Notes: generated from the letters alone by a model not told the origin. 64,000 bases of DNA from Modestobacter versicolor (GCF_014195485.1 NZ_JACIBU010000001.1:1922001-1986000); one strand, 5' to 3'. Shown: positions 8,565 through 17,090, counted from the stretch's first letter. Made by a program: numbers and translations.

Positions 8565-8875
8565 GCACCTGTCTTCCGTCGGGGGCGAGCTCTGCTGCCG
8601 GGGCCGGAGCCGGGGGCCGGAGCTCGATGACGGGGCCCATGTAAACACGCCGTGATGAGTTCGTGATGTGTTCAACCATCGATGCACACGAGGTCAAGTG
8701 AGCAGCGTCACAACACTTCCTGCCAAACGGACACCCTCCGTTACGTCATCACTGCTGGCAGGTCATGAATCGAACGCGCCGTGACGGGTAGGGGATGAGG
8801 AAGGTCACGCACGACGGATCAGCCTCCCGACCTGTCCGTGACCCCCACACGCACCCCAGACCGAGGAGCACACCC
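8565..8875. other. Divergent promoter region with nested inverted repeats
   Basis: 311 bp between the M23 gene and the alcohol dehydrogenase, with lower GC than its surroundings. It holds nested inverted repeats: outer arms CCTGCCA (8719-8725) and TGGCAGG (8756-8762), inner arms AACGGA (8726-8731) and TCCGTT (8737-8742). On the minus strand a TTGACC lies at 8697-8692, but no convincing -10 follows. On the plus strand GAAT-N15-GGGTAG (8767-8791) loosely resembles a stress-sigma promoter for the dehydrogenase. No known riboswitch was recognised. Confidence 0.4.
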
Positions 8876-10057
8876 ATGCGCGCAGTGACCTGGCACGGCC
8901 GGGACGACGTCCGGGTGGACACCGTCCCGGACCCCTCGATCCAGGACCCGACGGACGTGGTCGTCGAGATCACCTCCTCCGGCATCTGCGGCTCGGACCT
9001 GCACCTGATCGAGGTCATGGCGCCGTTCATGACGGTCGGCGACGTGATGGGCCACGAGCCGATGGGCGTCGTCCGCGAGGTCGGCCCCGGGGTCACCGAG
9101 CTGAAGGCCGGCGACCGGGTCGTCGTCCCGTTCAACATCTCCTGCGGCACCTGCTGGATGTGCAACCAGGGCCTGCAGAGCCAGTGCGAGACCACCCAGA
9201 ACCGCGAGCAGGGCTTCGGCGCCTCGCTGTTCGGCTACACGAAGCTCTACGGCCAGGTGCCCGGCGGGCAGGCCGAGTACCTGCGGGTGCCGTTCGGCAA
9301 CACGCTGCCGATCAAGGTCCCCGAGGGCCCGGCCGACGACCGCTTCGTCTACCTCTCCGACGTGCTGCCCACCGCCTGGCAGGCCGTCCAGTACGCCGGC
9401 GTCGTGCCCGGCGGCTCGGTGCTCGTGCTGGGCCTCGGCCCGATCGGCGACATGGCCACCCGGATCGCCAAGCACCTGGGTGCCTCGGCCGTCTACGCCG
9501 TGGACACCGTGCCCGAGCGGCTGGCCCGGGCCCGCGCCCACGGCATCGACGTCCTGGACTCCACCGCCCAGGCCGACGTCGTCGCCTGGGTGCGGGACAA
9601 GACCGACGGTCGCGGCCCGGACGCCGTCATCGACGCCGTCGGCATGGAGGCGCACGGCTCCCCCGGCGCCAAGCTGGCGCAGAAGGCGACCGCGCTCGTC
9701 CCGGACGCGGTGATGGAGAAGGTCATGCAGGTCGTCGGCGTTGACCGGATGGCCGCGCTGAACACCGCCATCGAGGCCGTGCGCCGCGGCGGCACCATCT
9801 CGCTGTCCGGCGTCTACGGCGGGGCGACCGACCCGATGCCGCTGATGCGGATGTTCGACAAGCAGATCGAGCTGCGGATGGGCCAGGCCAACGTGTGGCG
9901 CTGGGTGCCCGACATCCTGCCGCTGCTCACCGACGGCGACCCGCTGGGCGTCGACACCTTCGCCACCCACCACGTGCCGCTCGAGCAGGCGCCGCAGGCC
10001 TACGAGACCTTCCGGCAGAAGCAGGACGGCGCGGTGAAGGTGCTGCTCCAGCCCTGA
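8876..10057 (+). CDS. Zinc-dependent alcohol dehydrogenase (GroES-like)
   Basis: Cytosolic medium-chain dehydrogenase/reductase of 393 residues, oxidising an alcohol with NAD(P)+. Catalytic zinc ligands are in SGICGSDLH and GHEPMG. The structural-zinc cysteines cluster in SCGTCWMCNQGLQSQC. The Rossmann motif is VLGLGPIGDMA. A glutathione-independent formaldehyde dehydrogenase-like layout is plausible because of the insert after the zinc domain, but the substrate is not decided. ATG 8876 follows GAGGAG, giving the start. The gene stands alone and ends in a strong terminator. Confidence 0.92.
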   Translation: MRAVTWHGRDDVRVDTVPDPSIQDPTDVVVEITSSGICGSDLHLIEVMAPFMTVGDVMGHEPMGVVREVGPGVTELKAGDRVVVPFNISCGTCWMCNQGLQSQCETTQNREQGFGASLFGYTKLYGQVPGGQAEYLRVPFGNTLPIKVPEGPADDRFVYLSDVLPTAWQAVQYAGVVPGGSVLVLGLGPIGDMATRIAKHLGASAVYAVDTVPERLARARAHGIDVLDSTAQADVVAWVRDKTDGRGPDAVIDAVGMEAHGSPGAKLAQKATALVPDAVMEKVMQVVGVDRMAALNTAIEAVRRGGTISLSGVYGGATDPMPLMRMFDKQIELRMGQANVWRWVPDILPLLTDGDPLGVDTFATHHVPLEQAPQAYETFRQKQDGAVKVLLQP

Positions 10058-10073
10058 CCCACCCCGCTCCGGC

Positions 10074-10112
10074 CACGGGCCGCGCACCGGACCCCCCGGT
10101 GCGCGGCCCGTG
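10074..10112 (+). terminator. Terminator of the alcohol dehydrogenase gene
   Basis: A perfect 17-bp stem (10074-10090 with 10096-10112) and a 5-nt loop begin 17 bp after the stop codon. Confidence 0.85.
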
Positions 10113-10237
10113 CCGCGTGGTGCGACGTGACGAGCTTCACCGGCCCGGGGTGCAACAGATCGGCGCGGACTCCTCTTGGCTGGGAGAGGACGCCGACGTC
10201 CGCGTCCGCCCCCCTCTCCTCCACCTGGAGTACTGCT

Positions 10238-11476
10238 GTGCCCCGCGCCCTGCTCGCGCTCGCCATCGGTGCCTTCGGCATCGGCACCACCGAGTTCGTG
10301 GTGATGGGCATGCTGCCCCAGATCGCCGAGGGGCTGGACGTCTCCGTCTCCGCGGTGGGCCTGCTGATCTCCGCCTACGCGATCGGCGTGGTCATCGGCG
10401 CACCCACCCTGACCGCGCTGGGCGTGCGGTTCACCCCGCGGCAGACGCTGGTCGCGCTGATGGTGCTGTTCACCGTCGGCAACCTGCTCTCCGCGCTGGC
10501 CCCCAGCTACGGCTGGCTGGTCGCCGCCCGGGTGTTCGCCGCGCTGGCCCACGGGTCGTTCTTCGGCGTCGGCGCGGTCGCCGCGCGGCGGCTGGTGCCC
10601 AAGGAGAAGGCCACCCAGGCCATCTCGCTGATGATCACCGGCCTGACGCTGGCCAACGTCATCGGCGTCCCGCTCGGCACCTTCGTGGCCCAGCAGCTGA
10701 GCTGGCGGGTGGTCTTCGCCGCCGTCGCCGTCATCGGCCTGGTCACCATCGCCGGGCTGCTGGCCTGGATGCCGCGGGTCGCCGGCGAGCCCACCGACCT
10801 GCGCAGCGAGCTGGGTGCCTTCCGCCGCCGCGGGGTCTGGCTGGTGCTGAGCACCACGATGATCGGCTTCGCGGCCCTGTTCTCCGTCTACAGCTACGTC
10901 AGCCCGATCCTCACCGAGCTCGGCGGCATCCCGGAGGGCTGGGTCACCCCGGTGCTGGGCCTGTTCGGCGCCGGCACCACGGTCGGCACGCTGGCCGGCG
11001 GCCGGCTCGGCGACCGCTGGGGGATGTCGTTCGTCGCCGTCGGGCTGCTGGGCACCGCCGGCGCCCTGGCGGTGCTGGCCCTGGTGGCACGCACCCCCGC
11101 CGCGGCCATCGCCGTGCTGGTCTTCTTCGGCACGCTCGCCTTCGCCCTGGGCCCGGTCGTGCAGAACCGGGTCATCGAGGCGGCCCGGGTGCCCGGCGGG
11201 AGCCTGGTCTCGGCGGCCAACCAGGCGGCGTTCAACCTGGCCAACGCCCTCGGGGCGGCGCTGGGGGCGGCGGCGCTGTCCGCCGGCCTGGGCTACACCG
11301 CGCCGATCTGGGTCGGTGCCGGGCTCGCCCTGGTGGGCACCGGGATCGCGGCGGTCACCATCGCCTCCGAGCGCCGGGAGGGCGCCGTCCTCGCGGCCTC
11401 CGTCGCGGACGACGTCGACACCTGGCAGCGGGTGCTCGGACCGGTCGCCGTCCAGGAGCCGGTCGCCGTCCGCTGA
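10238..11476 (+). CDS. DHA1-family MFS efflux transporter (AraJ/Cmr-like)
   Basis: Twelve-helix proton antiporter, 412 residues. Helix 1 reads AFGIGTTEFVVMGMLPQIA, typical of the arabinose-efflux/chloramphenicol-exporter group of DHA1. The motif LGVRFTPRQTLVAL follows helix 2, and GRLGDRWGMS repeats motif A in the second half. The GTG at 10238 is chosen over an upstream ATG because homology begins there and TGGAG lies eight bases before it. The substrate may be a sugar or a small drug. It is followed closely by an aldo/keto reductase on the same strand (40-bp gap), possibly co-transcribed. Confidence 0.88.
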   Translation: MPRALLALAIGAFGIGTTEFVVMGMLPQIAEGLDVSVSAVGLLISAYAIGVVIGAPTLTALGVRFTPRQTLVALMVLFTVGNLLSALAPSYGWLVAARVFAALAHGSFFGVGAVAARRLVPKEKATQAISLMITGLTLANVIGVPLGTFVAQQLSWRVVFAAVAVIGLVTIAGLLAWMPRVAGEPTDLRSELGAFRRRGVWLVLSTTMIGFAALFSVYSYVSPILTELGGIPEGWVTPVLGLFGAGTTVGTLAGGRLGDRWGMSFVAVGLLGTAGALAVLALVARTPAAAIAVLVFFGTLAFALGPVVQNRVIEAARVPGGSLVSAANQAAFNLANALGAALGAAALSAGLGYTAPIWVGAGLALVGTGIAAVTIASERREGAVLAASVADDVDTWQRVLGPVAVQEPVAVR

Positions 11477-11516
11477 GCCGTTTGACGGCACCCACCCGGC
11501 GGGGTAGTCCGGGGGC

Positions 11517-12407
11517 ATGACGACGACGGCGGAGAAGTCCGGCCAGTACACCCTCGGCGACCGCACGGTGCACCGCATCGGCTACGGCGCCATGCAGCTG
11601 TCCGGGCCCCACATCATGGGCCCCCCGGCCGACCGGGACGGCGCGATCGCGGTGCTGCGGCGCGCGGTGGAGCTCGGTGTCGACCACATCGACACCAGCG
11701 ACTACTACGGCCCGCACGTGACCAACGAGATCATCCGCGAGGCCCTGCACCCGTACCCCGAGCAGCTGACGATCGTCACCAAGATCGGCGCCCGCCGGAC
11801 GCCGGAGGGCGAGTGGCCCGAGGCGCTGGCCGCCGACGAGCTGCGCCAGGCGGTGCACGACAACCTGGACCACCTCGGCGTCGAGGCCCTGGACGTGGTG
11901 AACCTCCGGATGCCCGGGTTCGCCCAGCCGGTCGAGCGCTCGCTGGCCGAGCCGATGGAGACCCTCGCGGCGCTGCAGCAGGAGGGGCTGGTCCGGCACA
12001 TCGGGGTCAGCAACGTGACCCCGCAGATGCTCGCCGAGGCGCGGGGCATCGCCCCGGTGGTGTGCGTGCAGAACCACTACAACCTGGTCAACCGGGCCGA
12101 CGACCCGCTGGTCGACGCCACCGCCCGCGAGGGCATCGCCTACGTGCCGTTCTTCCCGCTCGGCGGGTTCAGCCCGCTGCAGTCCGCGGCGCTGGAGTCG
12201 GTGGCCCGGGCGCTGGAGACCACGCCGATGGAGGTCGCGCTGGCCTGGCTCCTCGCGCGCTCGCCGAACCTCCTGCTCATCCCGGGCACGAAGTCGATCG
12301 AGCACCTGGAGCAGAACCTCGAGTCGGCGGCCCGGGTGCTCGGCCCGGTGGAGCTGGCCGAGCTGGACCGCATCGGCGGCGACGGCACCCTCGACCCGGA
12401 CCTGTGA
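11517..12407 (+). CDS. Aldo/keto reductase with substituted catalytic histidine
   Basis: NADPH-dependent oxidoreductase of 296 residues with a TIM barrel. Tetrad positions Asp (VDHIDTSDYYG), Tyr (same segment) and Lys (IVTKIGARR) are present. The position normally held by His in the LxH motif reads VVNLRMPG, so Arg replaces it. The phosphate-binding part IPGTKSIEHLEQN is intact. Such VNLR-type members form a recognised actinobacterial subgroup, but the substrate is unknown. No clear ribosome site precedes the ATG. It lies 40 bp after the DHA1 transporter and before a 20-bp hairpin. Confidence 0.88.
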   Translation: MTTTAEKSGQYTLGDRTVHRIGYGAMQLSGPHIMGPPADRDGAIAVLRRAVELGVDHIDTSDYYGPHVTNEIIREALHPYPEQLTIVTKIGARRTPEGEWPEALAADELRQAVHDNLDHLGVEALDVVNLRMPGFAQPVERSLAEPMETLAALQQEGLVRHIGVSNVTPQMLAEARGIAPVVCVQNHYNLVNRADDPLVDATAREGIAYVPFFPLGGFSPLQSAALESVARALETTPMEVALAWLLARSPNLLLIPGTKSIEHLEQNLESAARVLGPVELAELDRIGGDGTLDPDL

Positions 12408-12416
12408 ACGCCCAGC

Positions 12417-12464
12417 CGCGGTTTCGCGCGATCAAGTACGCGTGCTTGATCGCGCGAAACCGCG
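12417..12464. terminator. Long perfect palindrome acting as bidirectional terminator
   Basis: Arms of 20 bp (12417-12436 and 12445-12464) pair perfectly around an 8-nt loop. The element sits between the convergent aldo/keto reductase and MFS genes. The arm contains TTTCGCGCGATCAAG, so it is less GC-rich than ordinary local terminators and may belong to a separate repeat family. Confidence 0.75.
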
Positions 12465-12470
12465 AGCTGG

Positions 12471-13784
12471 CTAGCGGACGGAGCGGATGCGGGCGACGCT
12501 GAGGGCGCCGAGCACGGTGACCGCGCCGGCAAGCCCGAACAGGACGTCGTAGCCGCCGAGCTGGGAGATGACCAGGCTCGCCATCAGCGGGGCGAGCGCC
12601 TGCGGGGCGACCGCGGCCACGTTCATCACCCCGAGGTCGCCGGCGACGGTGCGGGCGTCGGGCAGCACCTGGGTCACCAGCGCCTGGTCGACCGAGGTGT
12701 AGGCGCCGTACCCGGCACCCAGCAGCAGGCCGGCGACCAGGGCGCTCGGCCAGCTGGGCGCCACCACCAGGACGGCACAGGCCAGCGCCTGCAGCACCGC
12801 GGCCCCGGCGACGAACACCCGCCGCCGCCCGGTGCGGTCCGACAGCACACCGCCGCCCCACGTCGCGCTGACCGTGGCCACCAGGTAGACCAGCGTGAGC
12901 ACCAGCAGCGAGCCCTCGGGGTCGTCCAGCCGCAGCCCGTCGGTGAGGAAGTACAGAAGGTACGTCGTCCCCAGGGCGTTGCCCAGGTTCACCAGCAACC
13001 GCCCACCGAAGGCCCAGGCGTAGTCCGGGTGCCGGGTCGGTGCCTCCCAGGTGGCCCGCAACGCCGCGGCGAACGACTGCGGCCGGCCGACCGGGGCGCT
13101 GTCCCGCGAGCGCAGCAGCCACGGCAGCGCGACCACGACCAGCAGCACGGCGAGCCCGGCGTACCCGGTGCTCGCCCCTCCGCCCAGCACGGTGACCAGC
13201 ACCAGCCCGAGCAGGATGCCGAGCGCCTGCGGGCCGTAGACGGCGGCGGAGACGGTGCCGCGCTGCCCGGCCGGCACCTGGTCGGCGATGGTCGCGGTCA
13301 GCCCGGCCATCGCGGCGTACATGCCCAGCTGCGCCACCAGCCAGCCGGCCGCCACCGAGCGCCAGTCGGTGGCGGCACCGGTGAGCAGCAGCCCGACGGC
13401 GTAGACGGCGACACCGCCCGCGACCCACACCCGGCGCCGGCCGATCGCCGAGCGGGTGCGGTCGCACAGCGCGCCGAAGACCGGCAGCGCGACCAGCGCG
13501 GCCAGCCCGGCCAGCCCGTTGACCAGGCCGAAGTCGCGCACCTTGTGCGCCGGGTCGAGGTCCTCCAGCTGCAGCGGCAGCAGCAGCTGCACCGGGGCGA
13601 GCTGGGCGGCCCACAGCCCCAGCCAGATGCACGCGAAACGCCACGTCCATGCCCGACCGACCCGGCCGTCGGGCTCGTCCAGGGGCCCGCCGCGAGCGGG
13701 ATCGGCCCCCTCCCGGGTACCGCCCCGAGCCTGCGATGGGTGGGGAGGACGGGGTCCTTCCCCAGGGAGGACGGGGTCCTCCAT
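12471..13784 (-). CDS. MFS transporter with repeat-derived N-terminus
   Basis: Twelve-helix major facilitator of about 437 residues. Helix 1 begins at WRFACIWLGLWAAQ near residue 48. Motif A-like ALCDRTRSAIGRRR and the second-half copy VLSDRTGRRRVF are clear. The layout resembles GPH-type sugar symporters (SLC45-like). Residues 1 to about 40 are Pro/Gly/Arg-rich and are encoded by a copy of the local 60-bp palindromic repeat. The only in-frame starts before helix 1 are GTG 13787, ATG 13784 and a possible CTG near 13677. The true start is therefore uncertain. It lies downstream of a TetR gene on the same strand. Confidence 0.82.
   Translation of the reverse strand: MEDPVLPGEGPRPPHPSQARGGTREGADPARGGPLDEPDGRVGRAWTWRFACIWLGLWAAQLAPVQLLLPLQLEDLDPAHKVRDFGLVNGLAGLAALVALPVFGALCDRTRSAIGRRRVWVAGGVAVYAVGLLLTGAATDWRSVAAGWLVAQLGMYAAMAGLTATIADQVPAGQRGTVSAAVYGPQALGILLGLVLVTVLGGGASTGYAGLAVLLVVVALPWLLRSRDSAPVGRPQSFAAALRATWEAPTRHPDYAWAFGGRLLVNLGNALGTTYLLYFLTDGLRLDDPEGSLLVLTLVYLVATVSATWGGGVLSDRTGRRRVFVAGAAVLQALACAVLVVAPSWPSALVAGLLLGAGYGAYTSVDQALVTQVLPDARTVAGDLGVMNVAAVAPQALAPLMASLVISQLGGYDVLFGLAGAVTVLGALSVARIRSVR
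13677..13782. repeat. Dispersed imperfect palindrome, composite copy 3
   Basis: About 106 bp carrying a normal element plus extra partial arms: GGGGCCCGCCGCGAGC, then CGCCCCGAGCCTGCGA, GGAGGACGGGGTCCTT and a second GGAGGACGGGGTCCTC. It follows the stop of the TetR gene but also lies inside the predicted N-terminus of the MFS gene. Confidence 0.6.
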
Positions 13785-13821
13785 CACGCCGCACCCACCG
13801 GGGTCGGCGCTTCGACCGCCG

Positions 13822-14424
13822 TCACCGGGTCAGTTCGGCGTGCTGGGCGACGAACAGCTCCACGGCGGCGTCGAGCACCGCGCGGGTGGCCTCGGTGTCC
13901 CGGTCGACCAGCCAGGTGGTGGTCGCGCCGTCGATCAGGGTCACCAGCAGCCGGGCGAGCTCGGGCACCGGACGGCGCCAGGACGTGCCGGTCGCGGTGG
14001 CGACCTCCTCGAGCAGCCGGGTCGCCGCGGCGGTGTAGGCGCGGTACTGCTGGCGGGCCAGCGGCTGCAGCGCCGGGTCGCGCAGCGAGTGCATCGCCAG
14101 CTCGACCATCAGCTGCTCGGCGCCGGGCTCGCGTTCCAGGTGCTCGAGGTAGCCGGCCGCCGCCGCCCGCAGGCAGTCGGCCGGGCCGGCGCCCGGGGGG
14201 AGGTCGGCGGTGGCGGCGGACAGCTCGTGGCCGACCACCCGGTGCACCAGCTCCCGCAGCAGCTCGTCGCGGGAGGCGAAGGCGTAGTGGAAGCTGGCCA
14301 GCGACATCCCCGCCTCGGCGACGATCGCCCGGGTGGTGCCGGCGGCGAGCCCGTCCCGGGCCATCACCCGCAGCGCCGCCTCGATCAGCGCCGCGCGCCG
14401 CGCCTCGGCCGGCAGCCGGGGCAC
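13822..14424 (-). CDS. TetR-family transcriptional regulator
   Basis: DNA-binding repressor of 200 residues. The N-terminal helix-turn-helix spans about residues 8-55 (IEAALRVMARDGLAAGTTRAIVAEAGMS... FHYAFASRDELL), with the typical TetR_N ending. The C-terminal ligand domain is of ordinary length. The GTG start lies one base after the TGA of the FAD oxidase (TGAGGTG), so the two are translated together. The regulator may control the oxidase and the divergent deaminase through the palindrome at 15806-15832. The ligand is unknown. Confidence 0.9.
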   Translation of the reverse strand: MPRLPAEARRAALIEAALRVMARDGLAAGTTRAIVAEAGMSLASFHYAFASRDELLRELVHRVVGHELSAATADLPPGAGPADCLRAAAAGYLEHLEREPGAEQLMVELAMHSLRDPALQPLARQQYRAYTAAATRLLEEVATATGTSWRRPVPELARLLVTLIDGATTTWLVDRDTEATRAVLDAAVELFVAQHAELTR

Positions 14425-14425
14425 C

Positions 14426-15754
14426 TCAGCTCCTCCCGGTGCGGGCGGGCACGGGCCCGAGCACGCGGTCGAGGTGGGCGTTGCCGAACACCCCGGCCGG
14501 GTCCAGCCGGTCGCGCAGCGCGGTGAACTCGGCGAACCGCGGGTAGCGGCCGGCCAGCGCGGCGGCGTCCAGGCCGTGCAGCTTCCCCCAGTGCGGGCGC
14601 CCGCCGGCTGCCCCGGCGATCGCCTCGAACGCCGCGAAGTACTCCCCCGGATCGCTGCGGGCCGGCACGTGCACCGCGACGTAGGCGGTGTCCCGGCCCG
14701 ACGCGGTCGACAGCGGGGCGTCGTCGGCCGCGGCCACCCGCACTTCGACCGGGAACGGCACCCGCCAGTCCGAGGCGTCGACGGCGCGCTGCAGCTCGCC
14801 CAGCACCTGCGGGGCGGCCTCCCGCGGGACGGCGTACTCCATCTCCCGGAAGCGGACCCGGCGGCGGGAGACGAACACCCGGTGCGCATCGTCGGTGAGC
14901 GTGCGGGCGGACAGCGCGCGGGCGGAGACGCGGGCGAGCGGGCGCACCAGCGGCGGCGCGACCCGGCCCGCGGCGACCACCGCTCCGAAGGCGGCGTTGG
15001 CCACGACCTCGTCGTCCCACATCGCGCGCCAGCGCGGCAGCGGGGCGACCTCGCCCATCGGCACCCGGGTGTTGCGCTTGGTGGCGCAGCGGTCGGTGTG
15101 CGGGAACCAGTAGAACTCGACGTGGTCGGTCGACGTCATGAAGGCGTCGAAGTCCGCGCGCAGCTCGGTCAGCGAGGCCGGCCCCTCCTCGGCGCGCAGC
15201 GCGAAGGCGGGGACCGCCTGCAGCGTCACGGCGCTGAGCACCCCGAGGGCGCCGAGGCCCACCCGGGCGGCGCTGAAGACGTCGGCGGCCTCGGTGGCCG
15301 AGCAGCGCAGCACCGAGCCGTCGGCGAGGACCAGCTCCAGCGCGCGCAGCTGGGTGGCCAGCCCGCCGAACTCCGCGCCGGTGCCGTGGGTGCCGGTGGA
15401 CAGCGCGCCGGCGACGGTCTGCCGGTCGATGTCGCCGAGGTTGGTCAGCGCCCAGCCGCGGGCGGCGAGCTCGGCGTTGAGCCGGTGCAGCGGCATGCCG
15501 GCCTGCACGGTGACCAGCCCGTCGGCGGTGACGTCGACCAGGCCGGCGTGCCGGTCGAGCACCAGCTGCACGTGCTCGGGCCGGCCGATGGCGGAGAAGG
15601 AGTGCCCGCTGCCGATCGGGCGGACCCGCCGACCGGCGGCGACCGCCGCGCGCACGGCGGCGGCGATCGCGTCGGTGCCCTCGGGGTGGACGGCGTCGAA
15701 GCCGGTCGCCGTCTGGTTGCCCGCCCAGTTGCGCCACCTCTGCGTACCCGGCAC
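14426..15754 (-). CDS. FAD-linked sugar-lactone oxidase (D-arabinono-1,4-lactone/L-gulonolactone oxidase type)
   Basis: Flavoprotein of 442 residues, the usual length for the VAO-family aldonolactone oxidases. The N-terminal FAD domain (about 15-190) has RPIGSGHSFS, whose His is the site of covalent flavin attachment in family members. Further FAD-binding segments are DIDRQTVAGALSTGTHGTG and ARVGLGALGVLS. The C-terminal ALO domain carries EFYWFPHTD and the conserved HWGK near residue 392. The natural substrate in actinobacteria is uncertain. It forms an operon with the downstream TetR gene and is divergent from the PLP deaminase/aldolase, a pairing also seen in other actinobacteria. Confidence 0.9.
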   Translation of the reverse strand: MPGTQRWRNWAGNQTATGFDAVHPEGTDAIAAAVRAAVAAGRRVRPIGSGHSFSAIGRPEHVQLVLDRHAGLVDVTADGLVTVQAGMPLHRLNAELAARGWALTNLGDIDRQTVAGALSTGTHGTGAEFGGLATQLRALELVLADGSVLRCSATEAADVFSAARVGLGALGVLSAVTLQAVPAFALRAEEGPASLTELRADFDAFMTSTDHVEFYWFPHTDRCATKRNTRVPMGEVAPLPRWRAMWDDEVVANAAFGAVVAAGRVAPPLVRPLARVSARALSARTLTDDAHRVFVSRRRVRFREMEYAVPREAAPQVLGELQRAVDASDWRVPFPVEVRVAAADDAPLSTASGRDTAYVAVHVPARSDPGEYFAAFEAIAGAAGGRPHWGKLHGLDAAALAGRYPRFAEFTALRDRLDPAGVFGNAHLDRVLGPVPARTGRS

Positions 15755-15805
15755 GCGACCTCCCGACTGCGGTGTAGGGCGGCAGCCTGACGGGCGGGGC
15801 AGGTC

Positions 15806-15832
15806 GGGTCAAGGGAGTGGGACGCTTGACCC
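15806..15832. promoter_or_regulatory. Inverted repeat in the oxidase/deaminase divergent promoter
   Basis: Perfect 8-bp arms GGGTCAAG (15806-15813) and CTTGACCC (15825-15832) separated by 11 bp, in the 109-bp region between the oxidase and the deaminase. Each arm holds TTGACC on opposite strands, so each could also be a -35 box. It is a good candidate operator for the TetR regulator of this locus. Confidence 0.45.
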
Positions 15833-15863
15833 ACTCGTGTCGCGACCGGGATGCTGCGCTCCC

Positions 15864-17090
15864 ATGACGCTCGCGCCGCTCAGGGAGTCCGACCCGGCCG
15901 CTGCCCGGGCCCGGCTGGACGCAGCCACCGGCGAGCTGGACCCGCCGCTGGCCGTGGTGGACCTGGACGCGCTCGACGCCAACGCCGACGACCTGGTGCG
16001 CCGGGCCGCCGGCCGGCCGATCCGGGTGGCGAGCAAGTCGGTGCGCAGCCGGGCGGTGCTGCGCCGGGTGCTCGCCCGGCCGGGCTTCGCCGGGGTGCTC
16101 GGGTACACCCTGGCCGAGGCGCTGTGGCTGGCCGGCGGGGACGACCCGGTCAGCGACGACGTCGTCGTCGGCTACCCGACCGTCGACCGCGGGGCGCTGC
16201 GCCGGCTGGCCGCCGACGAGCAGGCCGCGGCCCGGGTGACGCTGGTGGTCGACTCGGTCGAGCAGCTCGACGTGCTGGACGCCGTCGCGCCGCCCGGGTC
16301 CCGCCCGACCGTGCGGGTCTGCCTGGACCTGGACGCCTCGTGGCGGCTCGGGCCCGCGCACGTCGGCGTCCGCCGGTCACCGGTGCACACCCCGGACCAG
16401 GCGCACGCCCTCGCCCGCGCGCTGGTCGCCCGGCCGGGGATCGCGCTGGTGGGCGTGATGGCCTACGAGGCGCAGATCGCCGGGGTGGGCGACTCCCCCG
16501 CCGGCCGGCCGCTGCGCGGGCTCGCCGTCCGCGGGATGCAGCAGGCCTCCGCCCGCGAGCTGGCCGCGCGGCGGGCCGCCGCGGTGGCCGCGGTGCGCGA
16601 GGTGACCGAGCTGGAGTTCGTCAACGGCGGCGGCACCGGCAGCCTGGAGCGGACCGCGGCCGAACCGGCCGTCACCGAGCTCGCGGCCGGCTCGGGGCTC
16701 TACTCCCCCACCCTCTTCGACGCCTACCGGGCCTTCCGCGGCAGGCCGGCGGCGCTGTTCGCGCTGCCGGTGACCCGCCGTCCCGGCGCCGGGATGGTGA
16801 CCGTGGCCGGCGGCGGATGGATCGCCTCGGGTCCGGCCGGTGCCGACCGGGTGCCCACGCCGACCTACCCGGCCGGGCTGCAGCTGGTGCCGACCGAGGG
16901 CGCGGGCGAGGTGCAGACACCGCTGCGCGGCCCGGGGACGGCGGGGCTGCGGGTGGGCGACCGGGTGTGGTTCCGGCACGCCAAGGCCGGTGAGCTGTGC
17001 GAGCGGGTCGACGTCCTGCACGCCGTGGCCGGCGACGCCGTCGTCGACGCGCTGCCCACCTACCGCGGCGAGGGCATGACCTTCGGCTGA
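15864..17090 (+). CDS. PLP-dependent amino-acid deaminase/aldolase (DSD1/alanine-racemase fold)
   Basis: Fold-type III pyridoxal-phosphate enzyme of 408 residues, related to D-threonine aldolase and D-serine dehydratase. The N-terminal barrel begins PPLAVVDLDALDANADDL. The PLP lysine is in RPIRVASKSVRS near residue 54. VGVMAYEAQIAGVG and EFVNGGGTGS are barrel motifs holding the phosphate. The C-terminal beta domain has the metal-site residues VWFRHAKAGELCE. The start is ATG at 15864, with no clear ribosome site. It is divergent from the lactone oxidase/TetR operon and probably co-regulated. The actual substrate is not known. Confidence 0.88.
   Translation: MTLAPLRESDPAAARARLDAATGELDPPLAVVDLDALDANADDLVRRAAGRPIRVASKSVRSRAVLRRVLARPGFAGVLGYTLAEALWLAGGDDPVSDDVVVGYPTVDRGALRRLAADEQAAARVTLVVDSVEQLDVLDAVAPPGSRPTVRVCLDLDASWRLGPAHVGVRRSPVHTPDQAHALARALVARPGIALVGVMAYEAQIAGVGDSPAGRPLRGLAVRGMQQASARELAARRAAAVAAVREVTELEFVNGGGTGSLERTAAEPAVTELAAGSGLYSPTLFDAYRAFRGRPAALFALPVTRRPGAGMVTVAGGGWIASGPAGADRVPTPTYPAGLQLVPTEGAGEVQTPLRGPGTAGLRVGDRVWFRHAKAGELCERVDVLHAVAGDAVVDALPTYRGEGMTFG

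Noticed and set aside
8565..8875. Cyclic di-AMP (ydaO) riboswitch before the M23 peptidase
   Set aside because: The conserved ydaO sequence blocks were not found; only simple inverted repeats are visible.
8819..11578. Open frame of about 900 codons on the minus strand
   Set aside because: Antisense to the alcohol dehydrogenase and MFS transporter, with low-complexity composition and no start signal.
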